DNA of 64,000 nt, from contig NZ_BNBL01000016.1 in assembly GCF_014655595.1 (NCBI RefSeq), forward strand, positions 62,001-126,000. The letters run 5' to 3'. Positions 32,522 to 42,963 of the stretch are shown piece by piece. Positions within the stretch are counted from its first letter, which is position 1, and each line of letters begins with the position of its first letter. The notes below the pieces were generated by a model. The model worked only from the letters and a program-made list of their open reading frames with translations, was not told the origin of the DNA and did not search any database. The position numbers and the translations under genes were made by a program. Origin of the DNA: Streptomyces griseocarneus. GTDB lineage: Bacteria > Actinomycetota > Actinomycetes > Streptomycetales > Streptomycetaceae.

Positions 32522-33196
32522 TCAGACGCGGCGCAGGTTGAGAAAGAGCTGGATCTCGGGTGGTACGTCCGTACTCGCCGGGGCGTACGCCGGCGAGCTC
32601 TCCCCGGCGATGTCGAATCCCGCGTCGCGCACGACCTGGCGCAGTTCTTCCCGCAGGTATCCCGATACCCGGATCGTGTTGCCCAGGAACGGGATCGCGT
32701 AGTCGTCGACATCCGCCTCGACCATCGAGAGCGCCATCAGGCCCCCGGGTCTGAGCAGGTCGTGCAGCATGCGCAGGGCGTACGGGATCTCCGGGCGCGG
32801 CAGCATCAGCAGCGCGAAGAACGCGGCGATGCCGTCGAACGTGCCCAGGTGCCCGTCGCGCAGATCGGCGAGGTCGCCCCGGTGGAAGGTGGCGTCCGGC
32901 ACGTTGACGCGGGCGAGGTCGAGCATGCCGGGGGAGAGGTCGACGCCGGTCACCTCGTGGCCCGCGGCGACGAGCTGACGGGCCGTCGGCAGGCCCGTGC
33001 CGCAGCCGACGTCGAGGATGCGGGAGCCCGGCGGCAGGGCGGCGGCCAGCCAGGCGCCGGCCGCGAGCTGGCCCTCCTTGTGGGGGAAGGCTTCGTCGTA
33101 GCGGTCGCCGATGGCGTCGAACGCCTCGGCCTGTCCATTGCGGTCCAGCCCTAACCGGGCGTAGCCGTCGTAGTCCCGCCGGTCCTCACCGCTCAC
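32522..33196 (-). CDS. SAM-dependent methyltransferase (class I)
   Basis: 224 residues from the GTG at 33196, which has AAGGGGCGG upstream. An ATG at 33232 would add 12 residues. SAM-binding motif I is RILDVGCGTGLPTARQL. Motif II/acidic loop follows in VTGVDLSPGMLDLAR, then FHRGDLADL and LLRPGGLMALSMVEADVD. The substrate is unknown. Codon 15 is TTA (33152-33154), making translation potentially dependent on the bldA tRNA. It starts a minus-strand run with the phosphatase gene 57 bp downstream. Confidence 0.88.
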   Translation of the reverse strand: MSGEDRRDYDGYARLGLDRNGQAEAFDAIGDRYDEAFPHKEGQLAAGAWLAAALPPGSRILDVGCGTGLPTARQLVAAGHEVTGVDLSPGMLDLARVNVPDATFHRGDLADLRDGHLGTFDGIAAFFALLMLPRPEIPYALRMLHDLLRPGGLMALSMVEADVDDYAIPFLGNTIRVSGYLREELRQVVRDAGFDIAGESSPAYAPASTDVPPEIQLFLNLRRV

Positions 33197-33320
33197 GGCT
33201 CCGCCCCTTCTGTGACCGTGACTTTCCTTCATCGTGCCGTGCCGTGCCGTCTCGCGAGTATCGCGGAGGCCGATCCTACGGTTGCCTCGCGGGGAGTCGG
33301 CAAGCGTTTACCGCTTCGAT

Positions 33321-34019
33321 TCACGCCCCGATGCGCGTGGGAGTGCGGTCCCAGTCGCCGGGCAGCTCGGGAACCGTCCATCCCGGGTCCGGCCGCCACC
33401 CCTCCCAGCCCGCGGTGAACGGCGCGTCCCAGGCCTCGATCAGCTCGACCGCCGCGCGCCCCGCGGCCCGTACCCGCTCGGCCCGGTCGGCGGTCATCAG
33501 GCCGGCGCGCTGCGCCTGCGCGAACTCGTCCTCGTCCTTCCACTCCCAACTGCGGTCGGGGTAGACGGCGATGTCCAGGAAGTGGTCCTCGGAGTCGACG
33601 CCGCCGGCCCAGCGCGCGAGCGGTTCCTCGAGATTCACGTACCAGTTCCTGAAGCGCCAGTCGAGGTCCCAGAACAGCCAGACCGACCAGGGGTCGCCGG
33701 GCCGGGCGAGCTTGAGCACCCCGGGCCCGAACCAGCGGGTGACGGACGTGGTGCGCGGCTTGGTGTAGCGGGTGGCCAGCGGCTCGTGGTGGACGGGGGT
33801 GCCGTCGGCGAGCACGGGCTTGACGCAGTCGGTGCCGGGGGCCATCCAGACGGCGAGCAGCTCGTCGGTGTCCTCGACGACGGTGACGGGGCGGCAGATG
33901 TGGATGCGGCCCTCGGCGCCGGGTCTGGTGTTGCCGCGGTAGCGCCAGAGGATGTGCTCCCCCGGCGACCAGTGGGCGTCGCCCGCCGTGCCCGTCGTCC
34001 CCGTCGTGTCCGCTGTCAT
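33321..34019 (-). CDS. DUF402 domain protein (FomD-like)
   Basis: 232 residues. The C-terminal half has the DUF402 pattern: WFWDLDWRFRNWYVNLEEP, GVDSEDHFLDIAVYPDRSWEWKDEDEF, with acidic metal ligands. FomD, the characterised member, hydrolyses nucleotidyl phosphonates in fosfomycin synthesis. General members are annotated as nucleoside di/triphosphate phosphatases. The N-terminus (GEHILWRYRGNTRP) is typical of the streptomycete version. Nothing nearby suggests phosphonate synthesis, so a housekeeping nucleotide phosphatase is more likely. Confidence 0.85.
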   Translation of the reverse strand: MTADTTGTTGTAGDAHWSPGEHILWRYRGNTRPGAEGRIHICRPVTVVEDTDELLAVWMAPGTDCVKPVLADGTPVHHEPLATRYTKPRTTSVTRWFGPGVLKLARPGDPWSVWLFWDLDWRFRNWYVNLEEPLARWAGGVDSEDHFLDIAVYPDRSWEWKDEDEFAQAQRAGLMTADRAERVRAAGRAAVELIEAWDAPFTAGWEGWRPDPGWTVPELPGDWDRTPTRIGA

Positions 34020-34083
34020 GCGGAGATCTTAGGTGCCCGGGGCACCGATGCGCGGTGAAGTCCGCCGTGATGTGTGCCGCAAA

Positions 34084-34106
34084 GGTACGGGCCAAAGGCC
34101 CGTACC
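34084..34106. terminator. hairpin downstream of fumC
   Basis: A 10-bp perfect stem with an AAA loop (GGTACGGGCC / GGCCCGTACC) lies 15 bp past the fumC stop. Confidence 0.7.
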
Positions 34107-34120
34107 GGGCGGCCGGCGGC

Positions 34121-35515
34121 TCAGGGGCGGGTCATGCGCAGCACGTCGAGGGCCTCGTCGAGCTGCTCCAGGGTGAGCAGGCCGCGGTCCACGTAGCCGG
34201 ACTCCAGGACGACCTCGCGGATGGTCCTGCGCTCGGCGAGGGACTTCTTGGCCACCTTCGCGGCCTCCTCGTAGCCGATGTAGCGGTTGAGCGGCGTGAC
34301 GACCGAGGGCGAGGACTCGGCGTACTCGCGGGCCCGCTCGACGTTGGCGGTGATGCCGTCGACCGTGCGGTCGGCCAGCAGGCGGGAGGCGCTCGCGAGC
34401 AGCCGGACGGACTCCAGGAGGTTCTTCGCCATGACCGGGAGCATCACGTTGAGCTCGAAGTTCCCGGCGGCGCCGGCCGTGGCGACGGTGGCGTCGTTGC
34501 CGGTGACCTGGGCGGCCACCATCAGGACGGCCTCGCAGACGACCGGGTTGACCTTGCCCGGCATGATCGACGAGCCGGGCTGGAGGTCGGGGAGATTGAT
34601 CTCGGCGAGGCCGGTGCGCGGGCCGGAGGCCATCCAGCGCAGATCGTTGGCGATCTTGGTGAGCCCGACGGCGATCGTGCGCAGCTGGCCGCTGGTCTCC
34701 ACCAGGCCGTCGCGTGCGCCCTGCGCCTCGAAGTGGTCGCGGGCCTCGGTCAGCGGCAGGCCCGTGGTGCGGGCGACCTCGGCGATGACCGCGCCGGAGA
34801 AGCCCGGCGGGGTGTTGATGCCGGTGCCCACGGCCGTTCCGCCCAGCGGGAGTTCGGCGAGCCGGGGCAGGGAGGCCCGCAGCCGCTCGACGCCGTACCG
34901 GACCTGGGCGGCGTACCCGCCGAACTCCTGACCGAGCGTCACCGGCGTCGCGTCCATCAGATGCGTCCGGCCGGACTTGACGACCTCGGCGAATTCCTCC
35001 GCCTTGCGCTCCAGCGAGGCCGCCAGGTGCTCGAGCGCCGGGACGAGGTCGGCGGTCACGGCGGCCGTGGCGGCGATGTGGATGGACGACGGGAAGACGT
35101 CGTTGGACGACTGGCTGGCGTTGACGTGGTCGTTGGGGTGGACCGGCCTGCCCAGCCGCTCGCCGGCGAGGGTGGCGATGACCTCGTTCGCGTTCATGTT
35201 CGAGGACGTGCCGGAGCCGGTCTGGAAGACGTCGACCGGGAAGTGCTCGTCCCAGCGGCCCTCGACGACCTCGGCCGCCGCGTCCGCGATGGCCCCGGCG
35301 ACGTCCTTGTCGAGCACCCCCAGCTCGGCGTTCACCTTCGCCGCCGCCGCCTTGATCCGGCCCAGCGCGGCGATGTGCGCCCGCTCCAGGCGCTGCCCGC
35401 TGACGGGGAAGTTCTCGACGGCCCGCTGGGTCTGCGCCCGCCACTTGGCATGTGCGGGGACGCGGACCTCGCCCATCGAGTCGTGCTCGAGCCGGTACTG
35501 CTCGCTGTCGGTCAT
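34121..35515 (-). CDS. fumC: class II fumarase
   Basis: 464 residues. Fumarase/aspartase superfamily signature GSSIMPGKVNP, plus TGSGTSSNMNANEV and SGRTHLMDATPVTLGQEFGG, identify oxygen-stable FumC. It hydrates fumarate to malate in the TCA cycle. ATG 35515 has AGGAGG nine bases upstream; the GTG at 35521 is too close to the ribosome site. A class I fumarase gene lies ~1.7 kb away on the same strand, with a secreted hydrolase gene between. A palindrome lies upstream. Confidence 0.96.
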   Translation of the reverse strand: MTDSEQYRLEHDSMGEVRVPAHAKWRAQTQRAVENFPVSGQRLERAHIAALGRIKAAAAKVNAELGVLDKDVAGAIADAAAEVVEGRWDEHFPVDVFQTGSGTSSNMNANEVIATLAGERLGRPVHPNDHVNASQSSNDVFPSSIHIAATAAVTADLVPALEHLAASLERKAEEFAEVVKSGRTHLMDATPVTLGQEFGGYAAQVRYGVERLRASLPRLAELPLGGTAVGTGINTPPGFSGAVIAEVARTTGLPLTEARDHFEAQGARDGLVETSGQLRTIAVGLTKIANDLRWMASGPRTGLAEINLPDLQPGSSIMPGKVNPVVCEAVLMVAAQVTGNDATVATAGAAGNFELNVMLPVMAKNLLESVRLLASASRLLADRTVDGITANVERAREYAESSPSVVTPLNRYIGYEEAAKVAKKSLAERRTIREVVLESGYVDRGLLTLEQLDEALDVLRMTRP

Positions 35516-35530
35516 GGTCACTTACCTCCT

Positions 35531-35549
35531 GACAAACACAGCGTTTGTC
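35531..35549. promoter_or_regulatory. palindrome in the fumC/SGNH divergent promoter region
   Basis: GACAAAC-ACAGC-GTTTGTC, 7-5-7, lies 15 bp upstream of the fumC start and 73 bp before the SGNH hydrolase start. It resembles TetR-type operators. No regulator gene is adjacent. Confidence 0.55.
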
Positions 35550-35622
35550 TCGTCCGTCCTGTTCCCAAAGCCACAACCGACTAGTAAATACCGCTGGTAA
35601 CAACAGAACTCGGGGAGGCTTC

Positions 35623-37152
35623 ATGACACGCAGACCCACCCTGCGATGTTCCCTCGCCGCGCTGGCGGCCCTCGCCGCCGCGTTCGGCGGACTGACCGTC
35701 ACCGCCCCCGGCGCGGCCGCGCAGTCCCGGCCCGCCGCCGCCACCGCTTCCACCCCCCTGCCGCCCGAACTGGAGAGCATCCGCGCCGCCGAGGCCGTGC
35801 GGCTCTACGGCGACGCCGCCGAGCGCCCCCTGCAGGCCCGCAAGAGCTCCCTCGTCTCCCTGGGCGACAGCGAGATATCCGGCGAAGGCGTCGGCACGTA
35901 CGAGCCGGGCACGAACGGCCCCACCAACTGGTGCCACCGCTCGCCCGACGCCGCCGTCCACCGCACCGCCATCGGCGCCGACGTCACCTACAACGTCGCC
36001 TGCTCCGGGGCCTCCACCGCCAACATCCGCATCGGCGGCAGCAAGCAGTACGCCGACGAGCTCGTGCAGAGCGACGCCCTCGCCGTCAAGGCCCGCAACA
36101 CCCGCGTGAAGATGGTGCTGCTCGTCGCGGGCGCCAACGACGACCTGCAGTTCGGTCCCGTCATGACCGACTGCGTCACCCGCTACCTCACCCTCCAGGG
36201 CCCCTGCGAGCCGAAGTACGCCCCCGGCTGGCAGGCGCGCGTCGACGGCCTGGTGCCGAAGGTCGAGCAGACCGTACGGGACCTGCGCAAGGTGATGACG
36301 GACGCCGGCTACGCGAGCGGCGACTACAAGCTCGTCGTCATGGGCTACCCCAGCCCCATCGGCCCCGACTTCGGGGACAACCCCGGCTTCCGCGGCAAGC
36401 TCCTCGACGGCTGCGTCGGCCACACCTCCGACTCCGCCTGGGGCCGCAACCACGCCGTCCCCGCCTTCGAGCGCGGAATGCGCAAGGCCGCCCGTGACAC
36501 GGGCGCGGTCTACCTCGACAACTCCCGGCTCTTCCACGGCCACGAGGTCTGCATGGAGGACACCTGGGCGCGCGGCCTCTACGTCGACGTCACCAACCCC
36601 ATCCCGCCGAACGAGAACTCCGTGCGGCAGTCCTTCCACCCCAACTTCCGCGGCCACGGCGCCTTCGCATCCTGCCTGACGCAGATCTACCAGTCCGGCT
36701 ACCGGGAGGCGGGCTGCGCCGACCCGGCGAGCACCGGGAAGCCCGTGCTGTACAAGGGCGCCTGGGACGACGCGTACAAGCCGATGAAGAGCGCGGCGAC
36801 GGGCACGTGCGTGGACGCGTACGGGGCGGCCTCCGCCAACGGCACGCAGGTCGGGGGCTGGCCGTGTTCCGGGAGCCGGAACCAGCAGTGGTGGTACGAC
36901 GCGGGGCAGAAGTCACTGCACTCCGCGCTGACGCACGACCGGTGCGTGGACGTGCCGGGCGGCGCGTATCGCGCCGGGGCGGCGGTGGCGTTGTGGAACT
37001 GCCACGGGGGCGCGAACCAGCAGTTCACGCAGGCCGGTGCCGCGTTCCGGCCGGTGGCGGCGCAGGACCTCTGCCTGACGCTGGCGTCGGCGAAGGACCC
37101 GCTGCGGCTGCAGAAGTGTGACGGCTCGGCGAGCCAGCGCTTCGCGTCGTAG
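35623..37152 (+). CDS. secreted SGNH/GDSL-type hydrolase with C-terminal ricin-type lectin domain
   Basis: 509 residues. There is a Sec signal peptide (about 1-34), an SGNH hydrolase domain (70-370) with block I LGDSEISGEGVGTYEPG, block III LLVAGANDDLQ and block V HPNFRGHGAFASC, then a carbohydrate-binding ricin B domain. The lectin is marked by three QxW-type repeats (NQQWWYD, NQQFTQ, SQRFAS at the extreme end) and paired Cys. The likely activity is extracellular ester hydrolysis on polysaccharide or lipid. The ribosome site is GGGGAGG before ATG 35623. It is divergent from fumC. Confidence 0.9.
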   Translation: MTRRPTLRCSLAALAALAAAFGGLTVTAPGAAAQSRPAAATASTPLPPELESIRAAEAVRLYGDAAERPLQARKSSLVSLGDSEISGEGVGTYEPGTNGPTNWCHRSPDAAVHRTAIGADVTYNVACSGASTANIRIGGSKQYADELVQSDALAVKARNTRVKMVLLVAGANDDLQFGPVMTDCVTRYLTLQGPCEPKYAPGWQARVDGLVPKVEQTVRDLRKVMTDAGYASGDYKLVVMGYPSPIGPDFGDNPGFRGKLLDGCVGHTSDSAWGRNHAVPAFERGMRKAARDTGAVYLDNSRLFHGHEVCMEDTWARGLYVDVTNPIPPNENSVRQSFHPNFRGHGAFASCLTQIYQSGYREAGCADPASTGKPVLYKGAWDDAYKPMKSAATGTCVDAYGAASANGTQVGGWPCSGSRNQQWWYDAGQKSLHSALTHDRCVDVPGGAYRAGAAVALWNCHGGANQQFTQAGAAFRPVAAQDLCLTLASAKDPLRLQKCDGSASQRFAS

Positions 37153-37181
37153 CGCCGCCCCGCCCCGCCTCGCTTTGCCCC

Positions 37182-37217
37182 AACGCCGGACGGGCTGCCT
37201 TCAGCCCGTCCGGCGTT
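37182..37217. terminator. bidirectional terminator of the dispersed streptomycete type
   Basis: A perfect 16-bp stem (37182-37197 with 37202-37217) contains the CCGGACGGGCTG word and a CCTT loop. This sequence is a recurrent intergenic palindrome in Streptomyces genomes. It separates convergent genes. Confidence 0.88.
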
Positions 37218-37226
37218 CGAGGATTC

Positions 37227-38897
<1,671 letters not shown>

Positions 38898-39060
38898 TGA
38901 GGCCATTCCTCACTCGGCAGACGGCTGTGTGCCGGCATCTTCGACAGCACTGAAACAGCGTAGAACCCTGACGAGGGGCGCAGGAGGTGAGGTAAGACTC
39001 ACTCGGCACCCGCCTCTCTACGGGCTATCGCGATCTATCGCGTTTCGCTACGCTGCCCCG

Positions 39061-39699
39061 GTGGACGACTCATCACTGCGCGCCTCCGACGCCGACCGCG
39101 ACCGGACCGCCGGGATCCTGCGCGAGGCCCTCGCCGAGGGACGGCTCACCGCCGAGGAGCACGCCGAGCGGATCGACGCGGTGTACGGGGCCAGGACGCT
39201 CGGCGATCTCGCGCCACTGGTGCGCGATCTCCCCGGCGGGCAGGGCTCTGCCGACCGGACCGCCGCCGCAACCGCCTCCGGAACCGCCTCCGTGCGCCCG
39301 CACGGTGCTTCCGTGCGCCCCGCCTGGGGCGCGAGCGAGAACCTCGTCGCCGTGTTCGGCGGCGCCACGCGCCGGGGCCGTTGGCGGCCCGCGCCGCGCA
39401 CGAACGCGTTGGCCCTGTTCGGCGGCATCGAGATCGACCTGACCGAGGCGTTCTTCGAGCAGCGGGAGATCGTCCTCAACGTCTGGGCCGTCTTCGGCGG
39501 CGTCGAGATCAAGGTGCCGGAGAACATCTCCGTCCGTTGCGCCGGATCCGGCGTCTTCGGGGGCTTCGACGTGAAGACCGGCGAGGCCCCGGACCCGGAC
39601 GCCCCGGTCGTCGTGGTCACGGGCTTTGCCGTTTTCGGCGGTGTAGAGGCGAAGCCCCGCCGGGGCAAGCGGCTGAAGAACCTCCGGGCGGTCAACTGA
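39061..39699 (+). CDS. DUF1707 (SHOCT-like) and LiaF-like domain protein
   Basis: 212 residues. The N-terminal DUF1707 reads LRASDADRDRTAGILREALAEGRLTAEEHAERIDA (residues 5-39). It resembles a SHOCT oligomerisation motif. The middle is Ala/Ser-rich, and the C-terminus (about 95-205) is a beta-solenoid-like repeat region: ALFGGIEIDL, AVFGGVEIKVPEN, GVFGGFDVKT, AVFGGVEAKP. It has no membrane helix. Relatives are annotated as cell-wall stress regulators (LiaF). Start GTG 39061; the intergenic region upstream is 163 bp and divergent from the class I fumarase gene. Confidence 0.85.
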   Translation: MDDSSLRASDADRDRTAGILREALAEGRLTAEEHAERIDAVYGARTLGDLAPLVRDLPGGQGSADRTAAATASGTASVRPHGASVRPAWGASENLVAVFGGATRRGRWRPAPRTNALALFGGIEIDLTEAFFEQREIVLNVWAVFGGVEIKVPENISVRCAGSGVFGGFDVKTGEAPDPDAPVVVVTGFAVFGGVEAKPRRGKRLKNLRAVN

Positions 39700-39880
39700 C
39701 CGTCGCCGCGCGGTAACCGAGGGCATTCCGGTCATGGCAACGGTGTGAATAAGCTCGCGCACAGCGGGTAAAGCTTGGTGCATCGTCTCTCGTACGGCTG
39801 CGGGTGCGAATGGCCGTGCGCGCCGAGGCGGGCAAAGGTGACTCAAATCGGCCCAGCAAAGCCGTCGTCAGGAGTAGACC

Positions 39881-40237
39881 GTGCTGCTACCGCATCAGCC
39901 CCTGCAGGAAGCCGCCGTACCGTCCCAGCGGATTTCCGCTCGGGAACAGGCCGGCCCCTGGCATTCGGAGGCGGTGTGCCGCCGGGATGAAGCCGGGCTG
40001 TTCTTCGCACCATCAAAGGAGCCAACCGCCGCGCGTCTTTCCCGGGAAGAGGCGGCCAAGCGCGTCTGCGCCCGTTGCCCCGTCATGGTCGAGTGCCGCG
40101 AGCACGCCCTGCTCCAGCCGGAGCCGTACGGCGTGTGGGGCGGGCTCACGGCCGCCGAGCGACGGGTCGTGCTCGCCCGCCGCCGGCGGCGCGAGGCCGA
40201 GCTGCAGCGCGCCACGCGCGTCGCGGCCGCGGGCTGA
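39881..40237 (+). CDS. WhiB-like iron-sulfur transcription factor
   Basis: 118 residues. Four cluster Cys: Cys33 (AVCRRDEAGLFF), Cys63 and Cys66 (VCARCPVMVEC) and Cys72. The turn motif GVWGG (84-88) is followed by the basic tail RRVVLARRRRRE. WhiB-like proteins are [4Fe-4S] redox/NO-sensing partners of sigma factor region 4. GTG 39881 has AGGAG 7 bases upstream. Its position beside glpX and the class I fumarase gene is that of wblI in S. coelicolor as I remember it, so it may be that ortholog. Confidence 0.93.
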   Translation: MLLPHQPLQEAAVPSQRISAREQAGPWHSEAVCRRDEAGLFFAPSKEPTAARLSREEAAKRVCARCPVMVECREHALLQPEPYGVWGGLTAAERRVVLARRRRREAELQRATRVAAAG

Positions 40238-40298
40238 GACCCGCGGCCTCGCGTCGTGCGGGCCCGCCTCTCGCGGGCCGATTGTCGACCACGCGTGC

Positions 40299-40345
40299 GT
40301 ACGGGCCGGGCCCTGCCGTCGATCACGGCAGGGCCCGGCCCGTAC
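40299..40345. terminator. bidirectional terminator between the WhiB-like gene and glpX
   Basis: A perfect 21-bp stem (40299-40319 with 40325-40345) with loop CGATC is one of the longest in the window. It separates convergent genes. Confidence 0.88.
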
Positions 40346-40409
40346 GTTCGCTGTGGAGCCTCAGCAGCTGCGGAGCGTCAGTGGCTGTGGAGCCTCAGGA
40401 GGAAACGCT

Positions 40410-41441
40410 TCAGCTGGGGCGCTCGAAGTCGACCGAGCTGTAGGCGCGCAGCTTCGACAGCCGGTGCTCGGAGTCGATCAGGCGGATCGTGCCCGACTTG
40501 GAGCGCATGACGAGCGACTGCGTCGTCGCCGTCTCGGCGCGGTAGCGCACGCCGCGCAGCAGCTCGCCGTCGGTGATGCCGGTGGCGACGAAGAAGACGT
40601 TCTCGCCGCTGACCAGGTCCTCGGTGTGCAGGACGCGGTCCAGGTCGTGACCGGCGGCGAGGGCGCGCTCGCGCTCCTCGTCGTCCTTCGGCCACAGCTT
40701 GGCCTGGATGGTGCCGCCCAGGCACTTCATCGCGCAGGCCGCGATGATGCCCTCGGGCGTGCCGCCGACGCCCAGCAGCAGGTCCACGCCGGTGCCCTCG
40801 CGGGCCGCCATGATCGCGCCGGCCACGTCGCCGTCGGAGATGAACTTGATGCGGGCACCCGCCTCGCGGATGTCCTTCACCAGGCCGTCGTGGCGGGGGC
40901 GGTCCAGGACGACGACCGTGACGTCCTCGACGGAGGAACGCTTCGCCTTGGCGATGCGGCGGATGTTGACCGCGACCGGGGCGTCGATGTCGACGAAGTC
41001 GGCGGCCTCGGGGCCGGTCACCAGCTTGTCCATGTAGAAGACCGCGGACGGGTCGAACATGGTGCCGCGCTCGGCCACGGCCATCACGGAGACGGCGTTG
41101 GCCATGCCCTTGGCGGTCAGCGTCGTGCCGTCCACCGGGTCCACGGCGACGTCGCACTCCGCGCCGGTCCCGTCGCCCACGCGCTCGCCGTTGTAGAGCA
41201 TCGGGGCGTTGTCCTTCTCGCCCTCGCCGATCACGACGACACCGTTCATCGACACGGTGTGGATCAGCGCGCGCATGGCCCGCACGGCCGCGCCGTCCGC
41301 GCCGTTCTTGTCGCCACGGCCCACCCAGCGGCCCGACGCCATCGCGCCCGCCTCGGTGACCCGGACGAGCTCCAGCGCCAGGTTGCGGTCGGGCGCCTCC
41401 GGGCTGACTACGAGCTGGGACGGCAAGTGATGATCGCTCAT
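40410..41441 (-). CDS. glpX: fructose-1,6-bisphosphatase class II
   Basis: 343 residues. Motifs: VIGEGEKDNAPMLYNGE, CDVAVDPVDGTTLTAKG and VGGTPEGIIAACAMKCLGG, which hold the metal and phosphate ligands of GlpX. It is the main gluconeogenic FBPase in actinomycetes, dephosphorylating fructose 1,6-bisphosphate. The DUF4245 gene is divergent on the other side, a conserved actinobacterial arrangement. Confidence 0.96.
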   Translation of the reverse strand: MSDHHLPSQLVVSPEAPDRNLALELVRVTEAGAMASGRWVGRGDKNGADGAAVRAMRALIHTVSMNGVVVIGEGEKDNAPMLYNGERVGDGTGAECDVAVDPVDGTTLTAKGMANAVSVMAVAERGTMFDPSAVFYMDKLVTGPEAADFVDIDAPVAVNIRRIAKAKRSSVEDVTVVVLDRPRHDGLVKDIREAGARIKFISDGDVAGAIMAAREGTGVDLLLGVGGTPEGIIAACAMKCLGGTIQAKLWPKDDEERERALAAGHDLDRVLHTEDLVSGENVFFVATGITDGELLRGVRYRAETATTQSLVMRSKSGTIRLIDSEHRLSKLRAYSSVDFERPS

Positions 41442-41620
41442 CGGGGCGCACCTTTCTGTACGGCAACGGCCGTGGGGCCCCTCCTTCCCCGGTTGGGCCA
41501 GGAGGGTGAGGGTGCTGCTGACTTTATCGGTTCATTGCGAGAGTGAGCAGGGCGCCCCACGCATGAGCGGCGTAAAGGTCGCTGTCAAGATCAAGAACGG
41601 CATGGGGGACCATAGGGGGC

Positions 41621-42175
41621 GTGGCAGGTAGGAACCCGAAGGCTCAGACGATCCGGAACATGCTGCTCGCGATGGTGGTGGTGATCCCCGTCGCGGGCAT
41701 CAGCTATCTCTTCATCCCGCACGACCAGAGCGGCGACCCCGTCCGCACGGTCGGCTACCGGGTGGAGCTCGACACGGCCCGGCGCGCCGCGCCGTACGCC
41801 GTGGCCGCCCCGGAGGGCCTGGGCGACGACTGGCGCGCGACGTCGGTGTCGTACAAGCCGAAGGGCGAGATGGGCTCGGTCTGGCACCTGGGCTTCCTCG
41901 ACCCGCAGACCGAGTACGTCGCCGTCGAGCAGAGCGACGGCCCGGCCCGCGCCTTCATCGACAGCGTGAGCCAGCGGGCGGAGAAGACGGGGAAGACCCA
42001 GCGCGTCGGCGACGCCACGTGGCAGCGCTACGAGGGGCCGAAGTACAACGCGCTGGTGCGCGAGGAGCGGGGCGTCACCACGGTCGTGACCGGGACCGCT
42101 TCGTACGAGCGGCTGGGGGAGATGGCCGGGGCGCTCAAGGCGACCAAGGCTGCCGAGGGGGCCCAGGGCCGCTGA
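41621..42175 (+). CDS. DUF4245 membrane-anchored protein
   Basis: 184 residues. A cytoplasmic N-terminus (AGRNPKAQTIRNM) and one membrane helix (LLAMVVVIPVAGISYLFIP, residues 15-33) precede an extracytoplasmic domain with APEGLGDDWRATSVSY and VWHLGFLDPQTEYVAVEQSD. This is the DUF4245 family, whose genes commonly neighbour glpX. Function is unknown. It starts with GTG at 41621 immediately after AGGGGG. Confidence 0.85.
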   Translation: MAGRNPKAQTIRNMLLAMVVVIPVAGISYLFIPHDQSGDPVRTVGYRVELDTARRAAPYAVAAPEGLGDDWRATSVSYKPKGEMGSVWHLGFLDPQTEYVAVEQSDGPARAFIDSVSQRAEKTGKTQRVGDATWQRYEGPKYNALVREERGVTTVVTGTASYERLGEMAGALKATKAAEGAQGR

Positions 42176-42216
42176 GGGGGCCCAGGGGTGGGTTGACCTT
42201 CGGACATGAATGACGA

Positions 42217-42240
42217 GAGCCCGGGCCGTGGCCCGGGCTC
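42217..42240. terminator. hairpin between DUF4245 and nitroreductase genes
   Basis: An 11-bp palindromic stem (GAGCCCGGGCC with its inverse) is followed by CTGTGTTTGTT. It lies between convergent genes. Confidence 0.8.
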
Positions 42241-42269
42241 CTGTGTTTGTTCCGCTTGTTCCGCCGTCG

Positions 42270-42860
42270 TCAGACGGTCGTCACGGCCTGCTCGTAGGAC
42301 AGGCGCGGCGAGCGCGGGCGGAAGGCGTCCTCGCCCGGCTTGCCGACGTTTATGATCATGAGCGGGGTGTGGTCGTCGTCCAGGAACTCCTTCTGGACGG
42401 CCGCGAAGTCGAAGCCGGTCATCGGGCCGGCGGCCAGGCCGGCGGCGCGGACGCCGAGGATGAAGTAGCCGGCCTGCAGGGCGGCGTTGGCGGCGGCGGA
42501 CTGCTCGCGGACCGGGCGCTCGCTGAAGAAGAGGTCCTTGGCCTGCGGGAAGTGCGGCATCAGCGCCGGCAGGTCCTCGTGGAACTCGTTGTCCGCGGCG
42601 AGGATCGCGACCAGCGGGGCGGCGGCGGTCTTGGCCCGGTTGCCCTCGGACATCAGCGGGACCAGGCGCTCGCGGGCCTCGGCGGAGCGGACCAGGACGA
42701 TGCGCAGCGGCGACTGGTTGAAGGCGGTCGGCGCGAGCTTGATCAGGTCGTAGATCGCCTGGACCTGCTCGTCGGTGACGGGCTCGTCGGAGAAGGCGTT
42801 GGCGGTGTGGGCCTCGCGGAAGAGGAGGTCCTGGGCGGCGGAGTCAAGGGCGAGAGTCAT
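42270..42860 (-). CDS. malonic semialdehyde reductase-like nitroreductase (RutE/HadB)
   Basis: 196 residues, the length of RutE-type flavin reductases. Motifs: LFREAHTANAFSDEPVTDEQVQAIYDLIKLAPTAFNQSPLRIVLVRS (FMN phosphate contacts), GYFILGVRAAGLAAGPMTGFD and INVGKPGEDAFRPRSPRL. RutE reduces malonic semialdehyde to 3-hydroxypropionate in pyrimidine breakdown. No other rut genes are nearby, so a general nitroreductase role is possible. ATG 42860 was chosen because it begins the conserved region. Confidence 0.88.
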   Translation of the reverse strand: MTLALDSAAQDLLFREAHTANAFSDEPVTDEQVQAIYDLIKLAPTAFNQSPLRIVLVRSAEARERLVPLMSEGNRAKTAAAPLVAILAADNEFHEDLPALMPHFPQAKDLFFSERPVREQSAAANAALQAGYFILGVRAAGLAAGPMTGFDFAAVQKEFLDDDHTPLMIINVGKPGEDAFRPRSPRLSYEQAVTTV

Positions 42861-42963
42861 GACGCCACTGTAGAGAAGCGGTATGTGAAATTTCAACTAA
42901 ATGGAGGGTCGGAGAGACACAGGTCACAGATGGTGATTGTTTAGTGCCTGATCACTCGCCGGT

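Noticed and set aside
28199..33154. 1650-codon plus-strand open frame
   Set aside because: It lies opposite catalase, phosphatase and methyltransferase genes that have clear catalytic motifs. The frame is an antisense artefact of high GC.
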